From: Candidatus Tenderia sp.
Lineage (GTDB): Bacteria; Pseudomonadota; Gammaproteobacteria; Tenderiales; Tenderiaceae
Reading direction: 5' to 3'
DNA length: 5,263 bases
NCBI GenBank assembly: GCA_030148045.1
Contig: JASBUE010000098.1
Coordinates: 1 to 5,263 of the forward strand
Shown here: positions 1 to 5,263 of the stretch, in pieces
Layout of the letters: each line of letters opens with the position of its first letter
Numbering within the stretch: the stretch's first letter is position 1
Notes under the pieces: generated by a model
What the model was told of the DNA's origin: nothing
What the model saw: only the letters and a program-made list of their open reading frames with translations
Databases searched by the model: none
Translations under genes and position numbers: made by a program

Positions 1-380
1 ACAGCCATCGCATGCCGGATGCGATGTCGGCCGCCACGCCCTATTCAAGACATGATGCGATGCCGCAGGTGGAAGGGTTGTCGGCGCAGGAACGACAGGG
101 CGAGACCCTGTATCAGGACAATTGCGCCTTTTGTCACGCCGCCGACGGCACCGGCCAGAACTGGATCGGCGCCTTTCTGGAACCCCATCCGCGCAACCTG
201 ACCGATGCGCGGCAGATGAGCGGCATGACGAGTGAGCGTTTGCAGGCCGTCATTCGTGACGGCCTGCCCGGCACTACCATGCCCGCCTGGCGGCATGTGT
301 TGAACGAGGATCAGATCGAGGCAATCGCCGCCTATGTGATGCGGGCGTTTGTGGAAAGCGCCGCGGAAGATGCACAATAG
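1..380 (+). CDS. c-type cytochrome, class I (5'-partial)
   Basis: This is the C-terminal part of a monohaem c-type cytochrome, a periplasmic or membrane-attached electron carrier. Counting from the ATG at position 12, the haem-binding motif CAFCH is at residues 38-42, followed by AADGTG. The probable distal axial ligand is Met90 in GTTMPAW. The last helix (residues 99-113, NEDQIEAIAAYVMRA) is typical of the cytochrome c fold. The frame (codons from base 3) has no stop before the left edge. A start at base 12 would give a protein with no signal peptide, yet haem attachment by the Ccm system occurs in the periplasm, so the true start and signal or preceding domain almost certainly lie outside the window. 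The residues before the haem domain look like a linker. It could be a stand-alone cytochrome or the last domain of a larger oxidoreductase; the window cannot decide this or name its partner. It ends 36 bases before argC on the same strand. Confidence 0.87.
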   Translation, partial: SHRMPDAMSAATPYSRHDAMPQVEGLSAQERQGETLYQDNCAFCHAADGTGQNWIGAFLEPHPRNLTDARQMSGMTSERLQAVIRDGLPGTTMPAWRHVLNEDQIEAIAAYVMRAFVESAAEDAQ

Positions 381-416
381 ATCGATTAAAGAAATTATTC
401 GGAGAGATTAGGAAAC
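381..416 (+). promoter_or_regulatory. short AT-rich leader of argC with ribosome binding site
   Basis: The 36 bases between the cytochrome stop and argC are clearly more AT-rich than the flanking genes. GGAGA at 401-405 is a good Shine-Dalgarno candidate about 11 bases before the ATG at 417. A second purine run, AGGA at 410-413, sits very close to the start. No convincing -35/-10 pair and no clear ArgR operator could be made out, so argC may be read from an upstream promoter. The RBS is supported; regulation of arginine synthesis here is not visible. Confidence 0.45.
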
Positions 417-1445
417 ATGATTAAGGCAGGAATAGTGGGCGGCACAGGCTATACCGGCGTCGAGTTGTTGCGGCTGTTGGCGGGCCATCCGCAGGTGCAG
501 TTGCAGGCCATCACCTCGCGCTCCGAGGCGGGCGTGCCGGTGGCCGACATGTTTCCCAACCTGCGCGGCAGGGTGGGGCTCAGTTTCAGCGCGCCCGATG
601 TGGAAGAGCTGGCCCGCTGCGACGTGGTCTTTTACGCCACCCCCCACGGCGTGGCCATGAGGGGGGCCGGCGAACTGCTGCAGCGTGGCGTCAAGGTGAT
701 TGACCTGGGGGCCGATTTTCGCATCAAGGATATTCCCACCTGGGAACAGTGGTACGGCATGGCCCACACCGCCCCCGGGCTGATGGCCGAGGCGGTCTAT
801 GGCCTGCCGGAAGTGAATCGCGCGGCCATCAGCCAGGCGCGCCTGGTCGCCTGCCCCGGCTGTTACCCCACCGCAGTGCAGTTGGGTTTCATGCCGCTGC
901 TGGAGCAGGGGCTGGTGGATAAGGACCACCTCATCGCCGATGCCAAATCCGGCGTCAGCGGCGCCGGACGCAAGGCCGGTGTGGGCACCCTGTTGTGCGA
1001 GGCGAGCGAGAGTATGAAGGCCTATGCCGTGCCGGGCCACCGTCATCTGCCCGAGATTCGCCAGGGCCTGGTGCAAATGGCCGGCGCCGAGGTCGGTCTG
1101 ACCTTCGTGCCCCATCTGACGCCCATGATTCGCGGCATTCATGCCACCCTTTATGCCACGCTCAAGCGCGATACGGATCTGCAGGCGCTCTATGAGCAGC
1201 GCTATGAAGCCGAGCCGTTCGTGGATGTCATGCCGGCCGGTGCCCATCCGGAGACGCGCAGCGTCAGGGGCGCCAACCAGTGCCGCATCGCCGTCCATCG
1301 TCCCGGTGGCGGCGATACCGTAGTGGTGTTGTCGGTAATCGACAATCTGGTCAAGGGCGCGGCGGGTCAGGCGGTGCAGAATATGAATATCCTGTTTGGG
1401 CTGAACGAGGGCGCCGGTCTTGAAACCATCGCCTTGCTGCCCTGA
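417..1445 (+). CDS. argC: N-acetyl-gamma-glutamyl-phosphate reductase
   Basis: ArgC carries out the third step of arginine biosynthesis in the cytoplasm, the NADPH-dependent reduction of N-acetyl-gamma-glutamyl phosphate to N-acetylglutamate semialdehyde. The 342-residue length is normal for the family. The N-terminal Rossmann fold opens with GIVGGTGYTG (residues 5-14). Next come TPHGVAMR (75-82) and VIDLGADFRIKD (94-105), both highly conserved in ArgC. The catalytic nucleophile is Cys149 in CPGCYPT (146-152). The acid/base histidine lies in GHRHLPEI (207-214), and the substrate-binding region includes the KSGVSGAGRK stretch (177-186). The C-terminus GAAGQAVQNMNILFG is also characteristic. 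All key residues are present, so the enzyme should be active. The start is supported by the purine-rich sequence at 401-413. The gene is followed after 28 bases by the coiled-coil protein gene on the same strand. A long minus-strand reading frame covers nearly all of this gene but looks like a by-product of GC-rich codon use. Confidence 0.97.
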   Translation: MIKAGIVGGTGYTGVELLRLLAGHPQVQLQAITSRSEAGVPVADMFPNLRGRVGLSFSAPDVEELARCDVVFYATPHGVAMRGAGELLQRGVKVIDLGADFRIKDIPTWEQWYGMAHTAPGLMAEAVYGLPEVNRAAISQARLVACPGCYPTAVQLGFMPLLEQGLVDKDHLIADAKSGVSGAGRKAGVGTLLCEASESMKAYAVPGHRHLPEIRQGLVQMAGAEVGLTFVPHLTPMIRGIHATLYATLKRDTDLQALYEQRYEAEPFVDVMPAGAHPETRSVRGANQCRIAVHRPGGGDTVVVLSVIDNLVKGAAGQAVQNMNILFGLNEGAGLETIALLP

Positions 1446-1473
1446 TACCCCGCCGATTTCGGGCTGACAGGCA

Positions 1474-2184
1474 ATGAAGACCGGTGAGCTGATTGTCAAA
1501 CCCCATCGACCCTGGCGGCGTGCCGTGATCGTCAGCGCTTGGGTGGGGCTGGTGCTCCTGGTGCTGGGCGCTTATGAACTGGGTCATTACCGGGCGGGAT
1601 ACAAACGCCTCGACTTCGCCGCCGAGCGCCAGCGCCTGAAGGCGGAACTGGCGGCGCAAGCCAAGAGCAATGCCGATCTGAGTGAGCGGATCACTATATT
1701 GCAGCGCACCCAGGCCATCGACAACGAGGCCTACCAAGTGGTGCGCAATGATCTGAAACAGCTGCAGGATGAGATCCTGGAGTTGCGCGAGGAAGTGGAG
1801 TTCTATCGCGGCATCGTTTCGCCCACTGAGCGCCAGGCGGGACTGAATATCCAGACCTTCAAACTGCAACCGGCGGGCGAAGAGCGGCTCTACCATTTCG
1901 AGTTGGTGATGAGCCAGGTGCTGAAGAATGATCGCTACGTCAAGGGCGTGGTGAAGCTATATTTGCAGGGGGTGCAGGAAGGTGAACCGCTGACGCTCAA
2001 TTTTGGTGATATCACCCCCAATGACAGTGTTGATCGGGATTTTCGCTTTCGCTATTTTCAGCGCATGGAGGGCGACATCCGCTTGCCGGAGAGTTTTCTG
2101 CCGCGTAATGTGCTGGTGGAGATGGCACCGCAGGGGCGCAAACAGATCAGTAAATCCTTCCCCTGGCTGGTCAACGGGGGATAG
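1474..2184 (+). CDS. membrane-anchored coiled-coil protein, DUF6776-like
   Basis: This 236-residue protein has a short basic N-terminus ending in HRPWRR. One hydrophobic segment follows at about residues 17-34 (AVIVSAWVGLVLLVLGAY). Residues 44-113 are charged and strongly helical, with Leu and Ile at heptad spacing (for example LKQLQDEILELREEVEF), as in a parallel coiled coil. A C-terminal domain (about 122-236) appears rich in beta strands. The layout fits a bitopic inner-membrane protein with coiled coil and C-terminal domain in the periplasm. It resembles the family called DUF6776, which from general knowledge sits near argC and often next to a bactofilin in gammaproteobacteria; no enzymatic motif is seen and the function is unknown. 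ATG 1474 is the first start after an in-frame TGA at 1465-1467, preceded only by a weak GACAGG element, suggesting partial dependence on argC translation. The M14 peptidase gene begins 2 bases after its stop. Confidence 0.85.
   Translation: MKTGELIVKPHRPWRRAVIVSAWVGLVLLVLGAYELGHYRAGYKRLDFAAERQRLKAELAAQAKSNADLSERITILQRTQAIDNEAYQVVRNDLKQLQDEILELREEVEFYRGIVSPTERQAGLNIQTFKLQPAGEERLYHFELVMSQVLKNDRYVKGVVKLYLQGVQEGEPLTLNFGDITPNDSVDRDFRFRYFQRMEGDIRLPESFLPRNVLVEMAPQGRKQISKSFPWLVNGG
2176..2181 (+). promoter_or_regulatory. ribosome binding site of the M14 peptidase, inside the preceding gene
   Basis: The run GGGGGA lies in the last codons of the coiled-coil protein gene, just before its TAG at 2182-2184. 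It stands 5 bases before ATG 2187 and 8 before the adjacent in-frame ATG 2190. Both starts are possible and differ by one residue; spacing slightly favours the second. Placing the site within the upstream gene ties the two genes into one transcript and probably couples their translation. Confidence 0.55.
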
Positions 2185-2186
2185 AT

Positions 2187-3074
2187 ATGATGTCTCGCCG
2201 TCAAACGCTCTCCTTCGCGTTGTTGTTCGGTCTGGCGGAGTGTGTGTTTGGGGCGGGGGCCCGGGAGGGTGCGGTTGTCACGTCGGCCTGCCTGCAGATC
2301 GCGGCGAAGTTGGCCAGCGTCGGTTTTCGTGAGTGTGGGCGGGACGGCCTCAGCCCCAGTGGCGCCCGCTCGGTGAATGGTTTTCCCATCCTGGTGGAGG
2401 AGTACCCGCCGTTAGCCGCGCGCCGGCCATTGGGGCGGGTGCTAGTGGTGGGCGGCATTCATGGCGATGAGCTGTCATCCGTGAGCGTGGTGTTTAAATG
2501 GATGGGTATTCTGGGGCGTTACCACTCCGGCTTGTTTCATTGGCGCGTCGCGCCGCTGATGAACCCCGATGGTCTGTTGCAGTCCAGCTCGCAACGGGTC
2601 AATGCCAACGGGGTCGATTTGAATCGCAACTTCCCCACGCCAAATTGGAAAGATGAAAGCCGCCACTATTGGGTGTGGCGCACGGGGCGTGACCCGCGTC
2701 GCTATCCGGGCGGCGCAGCCATGAGTGAGCCTGAAACCCGTTGGTTGGTGGAGGAGGTGGAGCGTTTCCGGCCGGATGCGATCGTTGCCGTCCATGCGCC
2801 GTATGGAATTCTCGATTTTGACGGTTATATGCCGCCGCCAAAGCGTCTGGGCAGCCTCTATCTCAATCAGCTCGGCACCTATCCCGGCTCACTGGGAAAC
2901 TTTGGCATGCAGCACAAGATTCCGGTAATTACCATCGAGTTGCCGTCTGCGGGGATAATGCCATCCAGAGCCGAGATCAGTCGGATCTGGGTGGATTTGG
3001 TGCGTTGGCTGCGGCGAAACGTCGGCACGACCGCCGCCCGCCTGTCTCAAGGAGATCAGGCCGGTCCTTCATAG
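2187..3074 (+). CDS. exported M14-family zinc peptidase, MpaA/Csd4-like
   Basis: Predicted to be a zinc carboxypeptidase or amidase acting on peptidoglycan peptides, in the M14 family that includes E. coli MpaA, which cuts the D-Glu to meso-diaminopimelate bond. Of 295 residues, the first 25 look like a Sec signal peptide (MMSRR, then a hydrophobic stretch, cleavage probably after AGA at 23-25). Zinc ligands are His92 and Glu95 in GGIHGDE, with His203 in VAVHAPYG. Substrate-carboxylate binding is by Arg147 in NGVDLNRNFP, very like MpaA. The catalytic base is Glu251 in ITIELPS. All five are present, so the enzyme should be active. Cys35 and Cys50 in the N-terminal extension could form a disulfide. 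MpaA is cytoplasmic in E. coli; the signal peptide here instead suggests trimming in the periplasm. The gene follows the coiled-coil gene by 2 bases and its 3' end overlaps the convergent L,D-transpeptidase gene by 19 bases. Family call is firm; exact substrate is inferred. Confidence 0.92.
   Translation: MMSRRQTLSFALLFGLAECVFGAGAREGAVVTSACLQIAAKLASVGFRECGRDGLSPSGARSVNGFPILVEEYPPLAARRPLGRVLVVGGIHGDELSSVSVVFKWMGILGRYHSGLFHWRVAPLMNPDGLLQSSSQRVNANGVDLNRNFPTPNWKDESRHYWVWRTGRDPRRYPGGAAMSEPETRWLVEEVERFRPDAIVAVHAPYGILDFDGYMPPPKRLGSLYLNQLGTYPGSLGNFGMQHKIPVITIELPSAGIMPSRAEISRIWVDLVRWLRRNVGTTAARLSQGDQAGPS
3056..3074. other. 19-base tail-to-tail overlap of convergent genes
   Basis: The plus-strand M14 gene ends with TAG at 3072-3074, and the minus-strand L,D-transpeptidase gene ends with TGA read from 3058-3056. 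The last six or so codons of each gene are therefore encoded on opposite strands of the same DNA. There is no room for a conventional terminator between them, and no hairpin with a T-run is visible on either strand here. Transcripts probably read into each other or end by a Rho-dependent route. Confidence 0.9.
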
Positions 3075-4288
3075 ATGATGCGCCAGGCGCCGTCTTCTTC
3101 AAGCCGCCAGTATTGTCGCTTGCGTGAAACTTCGTTGTAGTTATTGCTGTGGTATTTCTGAGTGAAGGTGACCACCCTCAATATCTTGTTGCCGGGATAG
3201 TCAAAGATTTCAACCTGGTCCAGATCGACGACGATAAATTCCTTGTTCTCGTTAACACGTTTCTTGTGCTGGCCCCAGACGGCATAGTCCATCCGTTTGT
3301 TACGAAAATCGAGTGAGTAGTGGCTGAGATAACGTTCGTGATCCAGGCTTTGCCAGTCCTGGCGCCAGGCATTCAGGACCTCGTTAAAATGCTCTCCTTG
3401 GGCAACGGCGTTTTCCTGTTTGACCCACTCCAATTTTTCGGCAATAACCACGGGAATAGCCTCATCCATCAATAGTGGTTTGATGGCCTCGAGATCGCTA
3501 TTGCTGAGGGTGATACAGCCGTCACTGGCGCGTGGGCGGCGGCTATAGGTGTCGGTTGGTGTGCCGTGGAGCCAGATGCCGTAGCCGGTTTTGCCTTGGG
3601 CCTTGTCCAGGGCATTCGGGTAATTGATGGGGAAGGCCCCCGCGCCGTAAAAATCCGGTAGCTGTTCCGGTGCTAGAAATCCTGTGATGTGATAGACGCC
3701 AATAGGTGTTTTCTTGTCGCCTTCGACCTGTTTTACAGCACCGTTCTTGCCGATGGAGACATAATAGTCCCCGAGCAATTGATATTCGCCCTGCCGGTGT
3801 TTGAACAGGAATAGCCGTGAATTGGTAAGGTCGACTGCAACGGCGTGACGGGTTTTGGGGGCTAATCTAAGTAGATTGCTGGGGATGTAGCCGGCACCGG
3901 GGTGGGCGCTGTGATGTTGCCAACGGACCTGGGCTTCGCTTCTCAAGCCGGCTAGTTCTTCGCTGGGTGTGGTTGTGAAGGCATTGCCGAAGTCACGAAT
4001 AGGTCCTGCCTTGGCGAGCAACAGGTCGGCATATATTAGCTGTGCAAGTTTGAAGCGCGGATTTTTTTCTACGAGGTTGCCGATCTTTTCCAGGGCGCCG
4101 TCGACACGCTGTTCCTGGATATCACGCAGGCTGGTGATGAGCTGGTTTTCGTACTCATTTGCATGGGTGATAGTGACGTCCGTGGTTGTCGGGCCAAGTG
4201 GCTGGGAAGTGGCGTATACCGCCGACCCCCAGGCTGTTATGGCGAGGATGGCTGGTAATTTTGCTATGGTCGTCCACGATCGCTTCAT
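3056..4288 (-). CDS. exported YkuD-fold L,D-transpeptidase/carboxypeptidase with C-terminal NTF2-like (Cds6-type) domain
   Basis: A 410-residue periplasmic enzyme predicted to act on peptidoglycan stem peptides through a catalytic cysteine. Residues 1-26 form a signal peptide with probable cleavage after VYA. Residues about 44-95 form a helical, TPR-like hairpin ending LIYADLLLAKAG. The YkuD domain (about 147-283) starts at AVAVDLTNSRLFLF and has GDKKTPIGVYHITG. Catalytic His241 is in GIWLHGTP, and nucleophile Cys258 is in RASDGCITLSN, a variant of the usual S/T-x-G-C signature. Residues about 299-410 form an NTF2-like domain ending WRLEEDGAWRIIYEG, closely resembling the C-terminus of the neighbouring TPR protein. 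YkuD plus NTF2-like is the layout of H. pylori Csd6, an L,D-carboxypeptidase. Whether this enzyme cross-links (3-3 bonds), attaches proteins or trims tetrapeptides cannot be told from the sequence. The ATG overlaps the upstream stop (ATGA) and has only a weak AAGAA element, so translation is probably coupled. Local GC content is visibly lower than in argC. Confidence 0.93.
   Translation of the reverse strand: MKRSWTTIAKLPAILAITAWGSAVYATSQPLGPTTTDVTITHANEYENQLITSLRDIQEQRVDGALEKIGNLVEKNPRFKLAQLIYADLLLAKAGPIRDFGNAFTTTPSEELAGLRSEAQVRWQHHSAHPGAGYIPSNLLRLAPKTRHAVAVDLTNSRLFLFKHRQGEYQLLGDYYVSIGKNGAVKQVEGDKKTPIGVYHITGFLAPEQLPDFYGAGAFPINYPNALDKAQGKTGYGIWLHGTPTDTYSRRPRASDGCITLSNSDLEAIKPLLMDEAIPVVIAEKLEWVKQENAVAQGEHFNEVLNAWRQDWQSLDHERYLSHYSLDFRNKRMDYAVWGQHKKRVNENKEFIVVDLDQVEIFDYPGNKILRVVTFTQKYHSNNYNEVSRKRQYWRLEEDGAWRIIYEGPA
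4285..4288 (-). promoter_or_regulatory. ATGA stop-start overlap coupling two genes
   Basis: On the minus strand the ATG of the L,D-transpeptidase and the TGA of the TPR protein share bases, reading ATGA. The sequence before it is A-rich with no strong Shine-Dalgarno site, so the downstream gene is probably translated by ribosomes finishing the upstream one. This gives good support for one operon with a fixed ratio of the two proteins. Confidence 0.85.
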
Positions 4289-5263
4289 TTTGTTTCAGTT
4301 TCTTGTATGATGCGCCAGCGCCCGTTTTCATATCTGAGCAATACTATTTTGTGGCTGAGCTCTGAAAAACGATCGGAGCGGTATTGCTGATCAAGCGAGA
4401 CGCTGGCAATGCGGTTGTCCAAAATCACGGTTTTCAGCTGGCTAACCTCCATGCGAATGAAGTCGGGCGTCAAAAGGCGCTGGCGGCGCAGTTCTTCCCA
4501 TTCGGGCCGGCTGAGTCGGTTATCAGGTATGAAATCCGGGCTGTAGTGACCAAGATAACGCTTCACGTCCTGTTCGGACCAGGCGGTTGCCCAACTGCTG
4601 ATAACTTCCTCTATGTCATTGATGTCGGCAGCTTTTTCGATTTCTGTATGGAATGATGTAGCCTCCTTCCGAGTGCTGGCAAGAGCCCCGCCTGTACTTG
4701 TTGCTAGCGGCGGAGTGACGTCAGCCGATGCACCGTTGTGGTATGAGCGGAGTTCGGTGATCAGTTGCAGTTTGGTTTCGGGAGGCGAAGGCTCTCTGCC
4801 ATTGTCGAGATCCAATGCCTTGTTGTAGGCGATGCTGGCCAGTGTTTTATAAATATCACTTAGATTGCGGTGAGCCGTCGCGTAGCTGGGATGGGTGTTG
4901 AGGGCCGATTGCAATGCCTGTTCCGAAGCCTCGAATTCGCCTTGTTGGGCATATAACACGGCCAGGTTGTTGCGGGGTTCGGGTAATGTGGGGTACTGGT
5001 TGATGAGTTCGTGATAGAGCTCGATAGCTTCTTGCTTTCGTTGCAGTTTGCTAAGAGCGACGGCACGCAAAAACAATACCTCTGGATCATCAGGCTGTTT
5101 AACGAGCTGGTCATCGATTTGAACCAGTGCCTGATTGTTCTCGCCGGCTTCTATGAGCTGTTTGACAGTCCGCAGACAGAGGGAGCAGCGAAATTGCTGC
5201 TTCGCGAAGCCGGATCTCCGCCGATGGATCAGGTCTGGGTCCAGAATCGCACTGGCCGCACCG
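4285..5263 (-). CDS. TPR protein with C-terminal NTF2-like (Cds6-type) domain (5'-partial)
   Basis: The frame is open from the TGA at 4287-4285 to the right edge, so the gene is cut and its start lies outside. The first start-like codon in the frame, TTG at 5076-5074, falls between two TPR units and is not a credible start. Numbering from that codon, a TPR of 34 residues lies just upstream (about 5178-5077, including LIEAGENNQAL and QPDDPEV). Further units follow at residues 1-34 (LQRKQEAIELYHELINQYP) and 35-68 (LAVLYAQQGEFEASEQAL), plus a partial unit to about residue 90. A low-complexity linker (about 93-145) leads to an NTF2-like domain (about 153-263) with YLGHYSPDF and ending ENGRWRIIQE. 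TPRs usually bind partner proteins; no catalytic residues are seen. The same terminal domain in the downstream enzyme, and the ATGA overlap, suggest the two act together, probably in the periplasm. No signal peptide can be seen because the true N-terminus is missing. Confidence 0.85.
   Translation of the reverse strand, partial: GAASAILDPDLIHRRRSGFAKQQFRCSLCLRTVKQLIEAGENNQALVQIDDQLVKQPDDPEVLFLRAVALSKLQRKQEAIELYHELINQYPTLPEPRNNLAVLYAQQGEFEASEQALQSALNTHPSYATAHRNLSDIYKTLASIAYNKALDLDNGREPSPPETKLQLITELRSYHNGASADVTPPLATSTGGALASTRKEATSFHTEIEKAADINDIEEVISSWATAWSEQDVKRYLGHYSPDFIPDNRLSRPEWEELRRQRLLTPDFIRMEVSQLKTVILDNRIASVSLDQQYRSDRFSELSHKIVLLRYENGRWRIIQETETK

Noticed and set aside
381..405. ArgR operator upstream of argC
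   Set aside because: The AT-rich stretch contains ATTATTC-like sequence but no paired half-sites with the spacing of an ARG box.
1449..1463. CCCG...CGGG inverted repeat after argC as a terminator
   Set aside because: The stem is only 4 bases with a 7-base loop and there is no T-run after it; the next gene starts within 11 bases.
408..1499. Long minus-strand open frame (363 codons) antisense to argC
   Set aside because: It mirrors the well-supported argC gene, its translation is His- and Gly-rich without recognisable domains, and long antisense frames are common in GC-rich genes.
1351..1896. Minus-strand open frame (181 codons) across the end of argC and the start of the coiled-coil gene
   Set aside because: It overlaps two supported plus-strand genes, has no recognisable motif and shows no plausible protein composition of its own.
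2232..2243. Possible lipobox (LAEC, residues 16-19) in the M14 peptidase signal peptide
   Set aside because: The residue before Cys is Glu, whereas a lipobox needs Gly, Ala or Ser there; ordinary signal peptidase cleavage after AGA fits better.
3080..3091. GCGC-CAG-GCGC palindrome near the convergent gene ends
   Set aside because: It is short, lies inside the coding sequence of the conserved W-R-I-I motif and is not followed by a T-run, so it does not qualify as a terminator.
5074..5076. TTG as the start codon of the TPR protein
   Set aside because: A complete TPR unit is encoded in frame upstream of it, there is no signal peptide after it and no good RBS before it; it is an internal leucine codon.

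Overview
The window looks like a chromosomal stretch from a moderately GC-rich gammaproteobacterium. Candidates are purple-sulfur or sulfur-oxidiser-like lineages, but this is inferred from gene content and protein style, not from a marker gene. It is densely coded: six genes, the outer two cut by the window edges, and no intergenic gap longer than about 36 bases. No RNA gene, mobile element, CRISPR array or convincing rho-independent terminator is visible.

Left block, plus strand (1-3074). The 3' part of a class I c-type cytochrome gene (CxxCH haem site, distal Met) is followed by a complete argC (arginine biosynthesis). Next comes a single-pass membrane coiled-coil protein resembling the DUF6776 proteins often found after argC. 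The block ends with an exported M14-family zinc peptidase carrying the full MpaA/Csd4-type catalytic set. Gaps are 36, 28 and 2 bases, so at least the last three genes are probably co-transcribed.

Right block, minus strand (3056-5263). A TPR protein with a C-terminal NTF2-like domain runs off the right edge. It overlaps by 4 bases (ATGA) the next gene, an exported YkuD-fold L,D-transpeptidase or L,D-carboxypeptidase that ends in a recognisably related NTF2-like domain. The two are almost certainly translationally coupled. This operon converges on the plus-strand block, and the two terminal genes overlap by 19 bases at their 3' ends.

How it may work together. The M14 enzyme and the YkuD enzyme are both predicted to act on peptidoglycan stem peptides in the periplasm. 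The pairing of an M14 peptidase with a YkuD enzyme carrying an NTF2-like domain recalls the Csd4 and Csd6 cell-shape enzymes of Helicobacter pylori. The DUF6776-like gene next door belongs to a neighbourhood that, from general knowledge, often contains a bactofilin (CcmA). The most interesting reading is therefore a candidate peptidoglycan-trimming or cell-shape locus beside argC. That functional link is inference; the domain and motif assignments are read directly from the sequence.
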